From IMG/VR virus record IMGVR_UViG_3300043119_000268, positions 1 through 26,433 of that record: a stretch of DNA of 26,433 bases; one strand, given 5' to 3'. Below are positions 13,816 through 21,663 of the stretch, in pieces. The position numbers were made by a program, and so were the translations under genes. Position 1 is the first letter of the stretch. Each line of letters begins with the position of its first letter. The stretch comes from a virus. The notes under the pieces are model-generated. The model was not told the DNA's origin, made no database searches, and was given only the letters and a program-made list of their open reading frames with translations.

Positions 13816-15522
13816 TTATTTCTCGTAATCTTGCGGTACTTGCCTCTGTGGGAGACGAGTTCCGTAAGCTTCGGTGACAAGTCGTGTTCTGACTTTCTGC
13901 TCACCTAGGCGTAGGTTATCGAGAATAGCTGGGTCTAGGACTTGGGTGCTGCCAGTGGCCTGTTCAGCCATAGCAACTTGCTCAGGTGCAGCCGGGGTAG
14001 CCTGTCCGTCAGGTCCAGTGGCCATACCAGTGAGCGACATGATCTCATTTTGGATCTCTGTCTTAATAAGGTTGAGGGAGCCCTCTGCCAGAGCGTCGTC
14101 AATAAGTTCCTGACGAATCTCCTGTAGCTTCGACTCTGGGAACTCCTCGCCTAGGTCGCGCAGCGCGCCTTCCTTAGACTGAAGACCAAGCGATAGAAGT
14201 GACTGAATTTCGTTCAGCACGATTAGCTTGTCTAGCGGTAGCGGTGGAGGGAAGTGGCAGTAGGTGCGGTACGTGTGCGGGTCGTTAGGGTCAAGCTGAA
14301 TAAGCTGGTCAGGCTTAGGTGGAGTCTCGCTGTCAGGGTCAAACATAAATGTTTCTGGCTCTTTAATAGCGAGGGTCTTAAGTACAAGCTCATTGATACG
14401 CTCTAGGCCGTGCGCGTACTGCACGATCTTCTGGTGGTAGCGGTTCATCAAAGGCTGGAACTGAATAGAAAGAGCAACACCAGAAGTGTTAGAGATAGGC
14501 TGTGCCTGACCAAGAGCAGTCTCAGGAACACCAGTCATTTCGTGCATAGCCTTCTTTAGGCGGTCCATGAAGTCCATAGCGCCCTTGAGGCCTGTGCCGC
14601 CGCCCTCAAGGTTCATAACCTTAGCGTCCTTTGGCAGACCGCCCCAAACCTTGTTAGCGCCCTTCTCAAGCTGGCTAGCCTTTGCGCCTGTGATAACGGT
14701 TACAGGAGCGGCGTGGTAGTTAACGATGTCTGCGATGTCTGTAGCGACCTCGTTGTACGTGCGGTTAATGTTGATAATTTCATTACAGTCGCTAAGGCCC
14801 CAAGGAGAACCAGAGACACGAACATTAGGAATATGAATGATAGGAATAACACCAAGTGGGTTAGGGCGCGAGTCAATAAGTTCATCATTAATGTACTCTT
14901 CAATCATGTCGTCAGTAAGGATTTCGGTGTAGGTGTAAACCTGGCGGGTTCCTTCTAGCGAGGTGCCCCAGAAACGGTACTTGAGCTTGAAGCGGATAAG
15001 GCGCTCGCGGTCGTGAGGGTGGAACTCAGGGAAAGCAAAAGAAGAGTTAAGCGGAAGAATGCGAACACGGCCCGGGTGGATCATTCCAGCTGGGTCTTGG
15101 TATCCCTCTTCGTACGCAACCTTGATAAAGCAGTCGCCTGACACACCGCCCTGCTGACCAATCTCCCAAAGGACGGTAGCCTTATTGTTGTCTACTTCCC
15201 AGACACGCTCTAGAAGGGACGGCAGGATAGCTTCGGTGGCCTTCTCGCTGCGGAACTGTACGCCCTTGCTGAAGGTAAAGTTAATAATAAAGTCTGTGAT
15301 TGCTCGGTAGTAATTTAGAACAATAGAAGATTCGCCAGCCTGACGGCGGTAAGAAGTGTGGTGGCCTAGGTACATGGCCCAGTTCAAAGAGTAACGGTTT
15401 AGACGAGGACCGTGGACCTCAAATTCTTCATCAGCAAGCTCAACAAGACCCAATGGGGAAATGGAGATAGTGAGGTCGGAAGACGCAGCTCTATAGCTTG
15501 GTGGGGAAAAATCAATTGACAT
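13816..15522 (-). CDS. Portal protein, SPP1 gp6-like
   Basis: A 568-aa protein. Features of the SPP1-type portal family are visible: an N-terminal ADEEFEVHGPRLNRY region, YYRAITDFIINFTFSKGVQF, a central beta region with VRILPLNSSFAFPEF and NPLGVIPIIHIPNVR, then the long-helix region from SDCNEIININRTYNEVATDI through MDRLKKAMHEMTGVPETALG and SNTSGVALSIQFQPLMNRYHQK. The length is usual for portals. It forms the dodecameric vertex ring through which terminase packages DNA. The ribosome site is weak (GGA about 12 bases from ATG). A 98-base AT-rich gap precedes it. Confidence 0.9.
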   Translation of the reverse strand: MSIDFSPPSYRAASSDLTISISPLGLVELADEEFEVHGPRLNRYSLNWAMYLGHHTSYRRQAGESSIVLNYYRAITDFIINFTFSKGVQFRSEKATEAILPSLLERVWEVDNNKATVLWEIGQQGGVSGDCFIKVAYEEGYQDPAGMIHPGRVRILPLNSSFAFPEFHPHDRERLIRFKLKYRFWGTSLEGTRQVYTYTEILTDDMIEEYINDELIDSRPNPLGVIPIIHIPNVRVSGSPWGLSDCNEIININRTYNEVATDIADIVNYHAAPVTVITGAKASQLEKGANKVWGGLPKDAKVMNLEGGGTGLKGAMDFMDRLKKAMHEMTGVPETALGQAQPISNTSGVALSIQFQPLMNRYHQKIVQYAHGLERINELVLKTLAIKEPETFMFDPDSETPPKPDQLIQLDPNDPHTYRTYCHFPPPLPLDKLIVLNEIQSLLSLGLQSKEGALRDLGEEFPESKLQEIRQELIDDALAEGSLNLIKTEIQNEIMSLTGMATGPDGQATPAAPEQVAMAEQATGSTQVLDPAILDNLRLGEQKVRTRLVTEAYGTRLPQRQVPQDYEK

Positions 15523-15565
15523 GCTTTAGCGCGCTTCCAGGGTTGTAATCAGCATTTTTTTATTT

Positions 15566-15580
15566 TACACCTAAAGTGTA
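15566..15580. promoter_or_regulatory. 15-bp dyad upstream of the portal gene
   Basis: TACAC, spacer CTAAA, GTGTA form an inverted repeat in the 98-base AT-rich gap before the portal gene, overlapping a minus-strand TAAAAT that could be a -10 box. No clear -35 box is visible. It may be an operator, but the site is short and could arise by chance. Confidence 0.3.
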
Positions 15581-15620
15581 TCGTAATTAAATATTTGTAG
15601 TTTGGAGTGTTTCGAGTTAT

Positions 15621-15920
15621 CTAGATCTTTTTAGTAACTTTTTTAGTGACTTGTTTAGTGACTTTAGTTTTAGACTTCTCTTCCTGCTTATCCATCTTTT
15701 CCTGGGCGTAGTCTCGGAATCTAGGGTCTACATCCTTCTCGGAATCGACAAAGCGGCCGCCTAGCTGCACATAACGTGAGTGCACCCAGTGAGCCGCTGC
15801 AGGTGAAGGGTATTTAGCAAACTTAACCTTTGCTTGTGTGGTGGTCATGTTCCACAGCTTAGGGTTAGCAGGAATCTGTCTAGGAGTTTCCTTTACTTCT
15901 TGGCCTTTAATTAAAGCCAT
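15621..15920 (-). CDS. Small conserved phage protein, 99 aa
   Basis: A 99-aa protein beginning MALIKGQEVKETPRQIPANP. The central region reads KLWNMTTTQAKVKFAKYPSP, then AAAHWVHSRYVQLGGRFVDS, an aromatic-rich core that looks conserved. The C-terminus is a Lys-rich tail with three V-T-K units (KVTKQVTKKVTKK), mirrored in the DNA as a short imperfect tandem repeat. I recall similar W-V-H-x-x-Y-V-Q-x-G-G proteins in other phages without a known role. Position between terminase and portal suggests packaging or head assembly. Confidence 0.6.
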   Translation of the reverse strand: MALIKGQEVKETPRQIPANPKLWNMTTTQAKVKFAKYPSPAAAHWVHSRYVQLGGRFVDSEKDVDPRFRDYAQEKMDKQEEKSKTKVTKQVTKKVTKKI

Positions 15921-15991
15921 AACACACCACCTTAGATGCTAGTGCACCCCGCCCGCTGCGGTTAGCAGCGAGCGAGGGCAATAAGCAATTA

Positions 15992-16390
15992 CTAGTCCTG
16001 GACCTGAGCAGGGTTTGGGTGCTGCTGGTGAGAACCGCTAACGAACTTTTCTTCGTAGGTGTTCTGACCGTAGTCCTGGAACGAACCGCTAGAGAATTCC
16101 TGAAGGAAATCAGGTGCTTCTACCCACGATGCTGAACCGACGTGAGCACGCTCGCTCATGGTCTCTTCAGCAGTCTTTGTGTGGACAGCCTGGTTGCGGT
16201 TTGGGCGACCTGGTGCTGGCATGTAGCCCTGCATTGCTCCACGCGAGAATTCGTTTGGAACGTCGGTGTCAGTGCCGATACCCTCTTCAAAGCGAAGTGG
16301 GCCGCGCTGGCCAGGAACTGCTGCAGATACCTTACGGTCGTAAGTTGTTCCCGGCTTTTCTGGGAACTTTGGAGCTGGGGCGATTGACAT
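15992..16390 (-). CDS. Unknown protein between terminase and portal, 132 aa
   Basis: A 132-aa protein with AGGAGA six bases before the ATG. It is rich in Pro, Gly, Gln, Glu and Ser and lacks hydrophobic segments, so it is probably flexible. An internal duplication is visible: NEFSRGAMQGY is echoed by QEFSSGSFQDYGQ and more weakly by KFVSGSHQQ. No family is recognised. The gene lies at the normal place for packaging or capsid-accessory genes. The repeated 'F-S-x-G-x-x-Q' could be a docking motif for a multimeric partner; that is a guess. Confidence 0.6.
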   Translation of the reverse strand: MSIAPAPKFPEKPGTTYDRKVSAAVPGQRGPLRFEEGIGTDTDVPNEFSRGAMQGYMPAPGRPNRNQAVHTKTAEETMSERAHVGSASWVEAPDFLQEFSSGSFQDYGQNTYEEKFVSGSHQQHPNPAQVQD

Positions 16391-16465
16391 AAATATTCTC
16401 CTAAAAGGTTGAGGCCTCCATACAAGTGTTGCCCTAAATTGATTATTTTGCAGGATAAACGCAAT

Positions 16466-18046
16466 TTATCTAAAAAATGGTGAGGAAGAAACTTCTACCT
16501 GCGGCATAGTCAAATCTATGGTCAAAGACACGGCTATCGCTAGGCTGTCGGCGTAGTCATCGTGCGCGTGCGCCTCGTCCGGCGCGTGAGCTAGGAAATT
16601 AGGTCCAGTGAACTTAGTCTCTAGATCAGTCATCTGCTGGTAAAAGCGCTTCCAGGTGCGGAGGCGTCGGGTCTTGGCGTGGGCCGGCCAGCCTACCATT
16701 CGCCTGTCCAGCAGCTGCTTTAGGTGCTTCCAGCGCTTTGATTGCTCTGGCTGGCTCGACCCAATTGAATATACCTCTGAACGGGGGAGTAGCAGCCTCA
16801 GACGCTGGGCTACAGCATCTCCAACTCCATTCGCGTCTACGCCCACAGCTAAGACATTGTAGTTCTCTAAGAAGTTTACTATCTGAAAGTATTGGTCTTC
16901 CCAATCGTCACCTTGAATCTCTAGCCAATTTAATATACGGTGGTCAAAATAACCGAACTCGTCTGGGCGATCCCAGTCTACCCATAGTACCGTTACTACA
17001 GTAGAGTCCATCTTACGGGCGGGGTCAATGCCCACCACACAAGCTGTTCGGTGCCAGGCCTTTACAACCTCTTGTGAAGTGTCGCCCAGCTCGTCCATAA
17101 CGCCTGAAGTAACAAACATACCTCGCTCAAGGAGCCACTTGCAGTTGTATGACATTTGGAACTCGTCAGAGTCCTCGCCGATGCGTAGGGACTCTTTCTT
17201 AATAAACTTACCGTATTCTACGCTCACCTTAGAGACGTCACGCCAATCCCACTGGAAGTGGTTTTGCTTTGTTCCGCGCCCGGTCTGTCGGCGCTTATTC
17301 ATTTGAATAGCGCGATAAAAGTTGTTCTTGTGCGTAGTAGGGGTTCCGGTCTTAACCATCGTACCGTTAGTAGAAGCAAGCATAGGACCAATAGACTTGG
17401 CCACGATAAAGTCGTCGGCTTCCTGACACTCATCGATAACAATAAGGTGGAAGGTCTTAGACTCAATCTTTGCGCGGGGGTTAGCAGTCATCATCATTAC
17501 TGATGAACCAGAGTTCTTTAGCTTTACCTGCTTAGTGACGCCGGCAACCTTCTTTGCCTCATCATCAATCTCTGGATCTCCCAGAATCTCTAGAGCATGG
17601 TCGCTAGTAAGACGCGAGATAACACGGCTGAACAGTGTTTCTGCCTGACCCTCTACAGGGGCAAATAGCCCTACCCAAAGGCCGTGCTTAAACCTACCCA
17701 ACAAATCAGGGTACATCTTAGCCAAACGGGGCAGGATGACCATAAGAGCGGCTACGGTGTCTGCTACGGTCTCAGACTTACCTGACTGACGAGAAGCTAG
17801 CGCAGTAATCTCTTCGCCGTCGTTAATAATGACTGATTCTATTAAGCGGCGAGCTAACGGCTTTTGGTAGGTGCGCAGGTCATGCCCAACTAAAGCCTTC
17901 ATAAAGATCATGATCTTATCGACGAGTGTCTCTACAAATTCGCGAGAGAGCTCATCCAGGCCGTCGTCGTACTCGTCCGCTAACTCATCGTCAGGGTTCT
18001 CTTGTTCCTCGAAATCATCTTCGTAGAAATCTTCTAAATCGCTCAT
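16466..18046 (-). CDS. terL: Terminase large subunit (ATPase and nuclease)
   Basis: A 526-aa protein with AAGGTG before ATG 18046. The N-terminal 35 residues are very acidic. ATPase motifs are present: Walker A ASRQSGKS at 84-91, Walker B FHLIVIDE with D205-E206, and coupling motif TGTPT at 233-237. The RNase H-like nuclease has VGIDPARKMDSTVV (D341), VGVDANGVGD (D404) and HDDYADSLAIA (D497/D500). All catalytic acids are intact and the length is normal. It drives DNA into the procapsid through the portal and cuts the concatemer. No small terminase subunit is obvious upstream. A terminator-like hairpin lies only 20 bases before the start. Confidence 0.95.
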   Translation of the reverse strand: MSDLEDFYEDDFEEQENPDDELADEYDDGLDELSREFVETLVDKIMIFMKALVGHDLRTYQKPLARRLIESVIINDGEEITALASRQSGKSETVADTVAALMVILPRLAKMYPDLLGRFKHGLWVGLFAPVEGQAETLFSRVISRLTSDHALEILGDPEIDDEAKKVAGVTKQVKLKNSGSSVMMMTANPRAKIESKTFHLIVIDECQEADDFIVAKSIGPMLASTNGTMVKTGTPTTHKNNFYRAIQMNKRRQTGRGTKQNHFQWDWRDVSKVSVEYGKFIKKESLRIGEDSDEFQMSYNCKWLLERGMFVTSGVMDELGDTSQEVVKAWHRTACVVGIDPARKMDSTVVTVLWVDWDRPDEFGYFDHRILNWLEIQGDDWEDQYFQIVNFLENYNVLAVGVDANGVGDAVAQRLRLLLPRSEVYSIGSSQPEQSKRWKHLKQLLDRRMVGWPAHAKTRRLRTWKRFYQQMTDLETKFTGPNFLAHAPDEAHAHDDYADSLAIAVSLTIDLTMPQVEVSSSPFFR

Positions 18047-18065
18047 TTAATACACCTTAAAAATA

Positions 18066-18098
18066 AGTAACCCTGAGCCAACACGACTCAGGGTTACT
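18066..18098 (-). terminator. Terminator-like hairpin immediately upstream of terminase
   Basis: AGTAACCCTGAG pairs perfectly with CTCAGGGTTACT around a nine-base loop. On the minus strand TTATTTTTAA follows. The next gene starts 20 bases later, leaving no room for a promoter, so transcripts for terminase must pass through this hairpin. It may be an attenuator, a readthrough terminator or a processing site. Confidence 0.75.
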
Positions 18099-18160
18099 AA
18101 GTGCCACACGGGAGAGAGGAGGTTGGCTATTTAATAATAGCAGAACTAAATAGTAAAGTA

Positions 18161-18409
18161 TTAAAATAGAGGCGTAATTCTTTTATTTAATTCGTTTGTA
18201 ACGGCATGCACGGCCTCTGCAGCTGTAAGTAATTCTCCGGCAGTTTCTTTTCCCGGGTTTCTTTCATACGCGCTGGTCAATCTACCTAGCTCATAAATAG
18301 CTTGGTCTAACCATACGGTTAAGTCGTTGGTAGGTATGCGAGATACTCGCTTAGAGATCTTTTCTGAGAACGGCTTATCCCACTTACGGCGGCTACTAAA
18401 AATCCTCAA
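18161..18409 (-). CDS. Small helical protein, 82 aa
   Basis: An 82-aa protein with a probable TTG start at 18409, overlapping the 3' end of the 95-aa gene by 14 bases with AGG five bases upstream. The N-terminus is basic (IFSSRRKWDKPFSEKISKR). The rest predicts two amphipathic helices (LTVWLDQAIYELGRLTSAYE, AGELLTAAEAVHAVTNELNK). It is the last gene before the hairpin upstream of terminase. A small terminase subunit would be expected near here, and a basic helical protein could fill that role, but I see no specific motif. Confidence 0.5.
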   Translation of the reverse strand: MRIFSSRRKWDKPFSEKISKRVSRIPTNDLTVWLDQAIYELGRLTSAYERNPGKETAGELLTAAEAVHAVTNELNKRITPLF

Positions 18410-18683
18410 GTTCGCCTACCTTTTGCCAGGTTTTGATTTCCTCTGGCTTTGGTGCCTTGTCGAACGCCTTAACGGCCTTTTGCAAAGCTACGTCTTCATG
18501 TACTGGCTTGCCCCAAATTCCAAAGGCATAACCGCGAGGTGCGAATGGTACCCAGAACACGATGCAAACGGCGCTCTCTCGGAACGGCTCTTCGGTTTCC
18601 TGCGACCAGCCCCACTCAAACATTGGTCGAATTGGGTGCTTTAGTTTGATGGTGTCTACGTATAGTGATCCGATTGACTTCAT
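18396..18683 (-). CDS. Unknown protein, 95 aa
   Basis: A 95-aa protein beginning MKSIGSLYVDTIKLKHPIRP with AAAGGA five bases before the ATG. It has a beta-rich aromatic core (FEWGWSQETEEPFRESAVCIV, FWVPFAPRGYAFGIWGKP) and a C-terminal helix ending KTWQKVGELEDF. No family is recognised. It follows the KTSC gene by nine bases. Confidence 0.6.
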   Translation of the reverse strand: MKSIGSLYVDTIKLKHPIRPMFEWGWSQETEEPFRESAVCIVFWVPFAPRGYAFGIWGKPVHEDVALQKAVKAFDKAPKPEEIKTWQKVGELEDF

Positions 18684-18692
18684 TGGGTTCCT

Positions 18693-19196
18693 TTATTGAT
18701 TCGGTTTATTACTAGGATACATGTAATCTGCAAATTTTTGCACATCGTTCATCTGAGCGCGACGGTTGCGCGGCATGTTAGTCACATCTGCCGGCCCCAT
18801 GTCAGCCCAGTTGTCTAGGCCAGAACTACGCAAGAACTTTCCCTTAGAAGGAGCAGAGTTAAAGCTTAGCCACATCGAGGCTGGGACCTCACGGTATTCC
18901 CACCAAGTGCCATCCCTAAAGATGACGGTCATTGTGTTAGTTGTGTAGTCGTACCCAGCTTGTAGCGTGCGAGGCCTGTCTGGGTTAGAAGAAGATGTTA
19001 CAGACAGCAATGGTCCGCCCTGATCCATAGTTTCAAAGTCTGTGTCTTCTTTAGGAGAGACCTCTGCCATCATGGTATCGCGCCACTCCGCCGGAGTAGA
19101 TGGTTTAGGTGGCAGGAACGTTTTTTCCCAGGTCTTAGACACTCCCGCGCCTCGGCTGAGGTCATCCCAGCTTGGGATGCTTGGTCTTTTAGCCAT
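18693..19196 (-). CDS. KTSC-domain protein, 167 aa
   Basis: A 167-aa protein. Residues 65-130 match the KTSC domain pattern: a Ser/Arg lead, AGYDYTTNTMTVIFRDGTWW, 'Y-x-x-V-P-A-S-M-W', then FNSAPSKGKFLRSSGL. KTSC domains are small beta domains found in phage and bacterial proteins, often with nucleic-acid or repair domains, but their activity is unclear. Residues 1-60 are Pro-rich and polar; the C-terminus (NRRAQMNDVQKFADYMYPS) is charged. The start follows the upstream stop directly (TAAATG) with GGAG five bases before. Confidence 0.75.
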   Translation of the reverse strand: MAKRPSIPSWDDLSRGAGVSKTWEKTFLPPKPSTPAEWRDTMMAEVSPKEDTDFETMDQGGPLLSVTSSSNPDRPRTLQAGYDYTTNTMTVIFRDGTWWEYREVPASMWLSFNSAPSKGKFLRSSGLDNWADMGPADVTNMPRNRRAQMNDVQKFADYMYPSNKPNQ

Positions 19197-19460
19197 TTAT
19201 TCTCCGCAGATATGAGCTTCTATTTCTTCTTCCGTTACGCGAAGGTCGCAGTGTCGGCATCTAAAATAGCGAGCAGGTCTGTAATTGTTCTGGGCGGTAG
19301 CGCCTGGTTCTAGACTAGACGAGCCATCGTCGTCTTCGCTAGCATAGTCGTAGATAATCTCTGGTTCGTCAAACAACTCTACCGGAAAAGGGCCGTAAGG
19401 CTCGTGTACCCTTTTGGGCACTGGGTGGGCTTGTACAGCCTGTACCCGAACAATTTTCAT
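19197..19460 (-). CDS. Small C-terminal zinc-finger protein, 87 aa
   Basis: An 87-aa protein. The first 60 residues are Pro/Glu/Asp-rich and probably disordered. The C-terminus has RCRHCDLRVTEEEIEAHICG, a C-x-x-C, eleven residues, H-x-C arrangement that can bind one zinc. It is joined to the preceding zinc-binding gene by TAATG, so the two are translated together. A DNA or protein adaptor role is a reasonable guess. Confidence 0.65.
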   Translation of the reverse strand: MKIVRVQAVQAHPVPKRVHEPYGPFPVELFDEPEIIYDYASEDDDGSSSLEPGATAQNNYRPARYFRCRHCDLRVTEEEIEAHICGE

Positions 19461-19699
19461 TATTCGGCTTCGTCTGAAGAAGGCTCTTCTACTACGGGCT
19501 CTTCTACTGAGGCCTCTTCTACAACAGGGGTAGACTTCTTCTTAGAAGAGGTTACTACAGGCTCGTCTAGAGGGAATAGGCCTAGGTGTGCCTGTGCCTT
19601 GTATGAGAGGGGAAGGTGCTTCTCGCAGTAGTAGCGTACGTTGGCTACTATAGGGTCGATCTTATAGAGAGCTGATTCTGAACAGTTAGCGCAGTTCAT
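19460..19699 (-). CDS. Small N-terminal zinc-binding protein with acidic tail, 79 aa
   Basis: A 79-aa protein with AAGGA five bases before the ATG. It starts MNCANCSESALYKIDP and continues VRYYCEKHLPLS, giving a C-x-x-C followed by C-x-x-H, a plausible single zinc site. The last 30 residues are an acidic low-complexity tail of Glu/Val/Pro/Ser units (VVEEASVEEPVVEEPSSDE) with an imperfect repeat. No family is recognised. The C-terminal stop is coupled by TAATG to another zinc-finger gene. Confidence 0.65.
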   Translation of the reverse strand: MNCANCSESALYKIDPIVANVRYYCEKHLPLSYKAQAHLGLFPLDEPVVTSSKKKSTPVVEEASVEEPVVEEPSSDEAE

Positions 19700-19746
19700 A
19701 GGTTTCCTTAGTAGTTAAATGAATTAATAGGTATAGTCTACCAGAT

Positions 19747-20016
19747 TTAGCGGATTGTTTCTTTAATGTGCTGATCGAACTTGCCTTCTAGCGAGGCCAC
19801 GTCTACCTTAAGCTCAACTACGTCAGAGCGAATGCCCTTTACCTCATCTCTTAGGGATGAGCCTGAGTTCGGCTTAAGTTCGGACAAATACTCTTTAATT
19901 AAACCACTGACAACGCGATTAGTGTGGTTGCGCATAATGCGTGCGAGTAGGGTGCCGACAAAAGCTAGCACTGTGGCGAAGGCGGCGAGCGTGGTGGCTA
20001 GCTCTGCAATTGTCAT
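19747..20016 (-). CDS. Membrane protein, possible holin, 89 aa
   Basis: An 89-aa protein with AGGA seven bases before the ATG. Residues 4-27 form one hydrophobic helix (LATTLAAFATVLAFVGTLLA), followed by RIMRNHTNRV and a charged C-terminal coiled coil (LRDEVKGIRSDVVELKVDVA). One N-terminal span plus a cytoplasmic coiled coil is seen in small holin-like and DUF2746-like phage proteins. Holins open the inner membrane at lysis. I see no endolysin in this window, so the call depends on shape only. Confidence 0.5.
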   Translation of the reverse strand: MTIAELATTLAAFATVLAFVGTLLARIMRNHTNRVVSGLIKEYLSELKPNSGSSLRDEVKGIRSDVVELKVDVASLEGKFDQHIKETIR

Positions 20017-20102
20017 TAGAAAATCCTATTTAATTCGGCAAAAAAGCATTAGTAAAAGTGTCGCATTTTTTGACTTTACAAACGGGCTTAACTTCTGAAA
20101 AA

Positions 20103-20387
20103 TTACCACTTATGCAGCGGGCACTCAGCATGTTTGATTGTGGTTTTAGCTTTCATAAAGCAACCGCACTTTTTGCACTGCAGTAATCCCTGTATTAGTT
20201 CAGGGCATGATTTGCAAATATCTAGGCGAATGGCCGCCTCTTCTTTAGATACGTACTCGGTATTAGGGTTTATGAGGTCCCAGGGCCTAGATGCCTTGTT
20301 TACTTCGCCTGATCGAGCTTCCACCAAAGACTTAGAATAATCTTCGGGATTAGCTTTATATTTTTCCCACTCACTCAGGTCGGCCAT
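20103..20387 (-). CDS. Zinc-binding DUF6171-like protein, 94 aa
   Basis: I place the start at ATG 20387 (MADLSEWEKYKANPED), with GAGG six bases upstream; an earlier start at 20429 has no ribosome site. The C-terminal 45 residues carry RLDICKSCPELIQGLLQCKK, CGCFMKAKTT and ECPLHKW: six Cys at 58, 61, 71, 74, 76 and 89. The order 'R-L-x-x-C-x-x-C, C-x-x-C-G-C-F-M-x-x-K, C-P-x-x-K-W' matches a small zinc-ribbon family (DUF6171 as I recall), common in phages with unknown function. It overlaps the upstream gene by 17 bases. Confidence 0.75.
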   Translation of the reverse strand: MADLSEWEKYKANPEDYSKSLVEARSGEVNKASRPWDLINPNTEYVSKEEAAIRLDICKSCPELIQGLLQCKKCGCFMKAKTTIKHAECPLHKW

Positions 20388-20733
20388 AGCGAACCTCAAA
20401 ACTAACGCCTGTTCTATAGGCAGCAGCAAGCGCTGCGTGCTCTACTAGAGAAGGGTCTAACAAGTGAACATAAACGCATACCTCATCCACGACAAACGCA
20501 AAATAAAGCATGTCGGGCAACAGGCGGGGGTATTTTTCGGTCTCAAACTCTGAGCCATTCCAGCGAGCTCCGCGGGCTGGCTCCCAACCCATTCCGGTAA
20601 TCTCAACAATAAGCGTTGGGTTTTCTGCGATAGTTAGCCAATGGCGGGCTTTATCTAAGTCAGTTAAATAAACGGCTTGTACCAGGTCGTCGCCAACCTT
20701 TATTTCTACTACCGCTTTTACGTTTTCAAACAT
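20371..20733 (-). CDS. Unknown protein, 120 aa, probably leaderless
   Basis: A 120-aa alpha/beta protein (VKAVVEIKVGDDLVQAVYL, then PTLIVEITGMGWEPARG, then MLYFAFVVDEVCVYVHLL). No family is recognised. No ribosome site precedes the ATG; instead TATACT lies exactly six bases before it, the geometry of a leaderless mRNA. It is the first gene of the unit that runs on to the hairpin upstream of terminase. Confidence 0.6.
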   Translation of the reverse strand: MFENVKAVVEIKVGDDLVQAVYLTDLDKARHWLTIAENPTLIVEITGMGWEPARGARWNGSEFETEKYPRLLPDMLYFAFVVDEVCVYVHLLDPSLVEHAALAAAYRTGVSFEVRYGRPE

Positions 20734-20739
20734 GTTAAG

Positions 20740-20745
20740 AGTATA
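20740..20745 (-). promoter_or_regulatory. -10 box of a probable leaderless promoter
   Basis: Minus strand TATACT, then CTTAAC, then ATG at 20733. Transcription would begin at the A of the start codon. There is no convincing -35 box and no ribosome site, as expected for actinobacterial leaderless genes. It would restart transcription after the adhesin gene at 20755-21510. Confidence 0.5.
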
Positions 20746-20754
20746 CAGCTTTAG

Positions 20755-21510
20755 CTAGCCCTCAATGCAGATGTTGCCATCTACAATCACAACTCGGTTA
20801 GCGCAAGTTGTTCCGCAGCAAGGATCGTACTGAGCGTAAATGTATCTAACTCGGTTAACCCCATAAGGGCCGCATGTGAACTCCCCGGTATCCTGGCAAC
20901 AAGCAGTGCAGGGGTAGGCGCTACAGTCCGGGTAACTGTAAATTTCGGAGCCGGAGCAGACCCAGCCATACGGATAGCCATAATTAGCTTGCATCTGGTT
21001 GCACGCGGCAGACACGTCGGTATACCCATCCATGAATGAGGCACCGCCGGTGCCTGTGTTCACGCCTGAACAAAAAGCAAAGTAAATAGTTACTCCGGTA
21101 GGTGCCGGCGCTGCCACTGAGATGTTTACAGAGTATGTGGCAGTGTTAACGCCATTTTCTGCGGTAACTACGATGCTCTTAGTGTTCGGGTTGCCGCTGT
21201 AGGATACAGAGACTGTCCCCAAGCCAGTAGCCGTAGCTCCCGCAGGTATTGTGGCGGCTAGTACCACTGAAGTGGTGCCATTGGATACAGGATAAGTACC
21301 ACCATTAGCTACCGCGTTACCGTTTACAGTCAGGTTAGTTAAGGTTGTATCGGCTGAAAGCGGGTACGGGTAAGCAGTTACCCAAGCGCCATTTACTTTA
21401 GACTTAACGCCAGTAGCCAGCTTCCAGGTACCCGCTACTTTTACATAAGTTGCAGAAACGGTACGCCATTCACCGCTTACTTTAACCTTGCTTCTATAGA
21501 CGTCAGGCAC
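20755..21510 (-). CDS. Fibre/adhesin with Ig-like domain and cysteine-rich C-terminus, 251 aa
   Basis: A 251-aa protein starting at GTG 21510, with AAGGAG five bases upstream. Residues 5-46 contain three short repeats of the type 'V-K-V-x-G-x-W' (VKVSGEWRTV, VKVAGTWKLA, SKVNGAWVTA), seen in phage fibres. Residues 52-133 form a cadherin-like/Ig-like beta domain (TTLTNLTVNGNAVANGGTYP, then IVVTAENGVNTATYSVNISV). Residues 146-251 contain twelve Cys, including YPCTACCQDTGEFTCG and DPCCGTTCANRVVIVDGNIC, suggesting a disulfide-stabilised or metal-bound tip outside the cell. I do not recognise the Cys domain. It is probably a receptor-binding protein. Confidence 0.7.
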   Translation of the reverse strand: MPDVYRSKVKVSGEWRTVSATYVKVAGTWKLATGVKSKVNGAWVTAYPYPLSADTTLTNLTVNGNAVANGGTYPVSNGTTSVVLAATIPAGATATGLGTVSVSYSGNPNTKSIVVTAENGVNTATYSVNISVAAPAPTGVTIYFAFCSGVNTGTGGASFMDGYTDVSAACNQMQANYGYPYGWVCSGSEIYSYPDCSAYPCTACCQDTGEFTCGPYGVNRVRYIYAQYDPCCGTTCANRVVIVDGNICIEG

Positions 21511-21519
21511 GAAGGCTCC

Positions 21520-21663
21520 TTAAGCGTAGACGATCCAGACATCTCCATTTTGACCGTCGGTAGATGTAGGAGCCGAGGTTGAAACAAAAATGTTGCGCTG
21601 ACCGTCGTCATTGCTAGGAAGAATAGTAGTGCCGTAAGAGGTCACATCACTTGGGCGTGCCAT
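21520..21663 (-). CDS. Small fibre-associated protein, 47 aa
   Basis: A 47-aa reading frame from ATG 21663, sharing one base with the preceding stop (TAATG). It begins MARPSDVTSYGTTILPSNDD and ends PTSTDGQNGDVWIVYA. The 'P-x-x-x-D-G-x-x-G-D-V-W-I' ending is frequent in phage fibre proteins, often near their tips. Its stop lies just before the AAGGAG of the adhesin gene. It lies between two fibre-type genes, so a structural role is likely. Confidence 0.6.
   Translation of the reverse strand: MARPSDVTSYGTTILPSNDDGQRNIFVSTSAPTSTDGQNGDVWIVYA

Noticed and set aside
18126-18141. GCTATT/AATAGC hairpin after the 82-aa gene
   Set aside because: AT-rich six-pair stem with no U tract; the true hairpin lies at 18066-18098.
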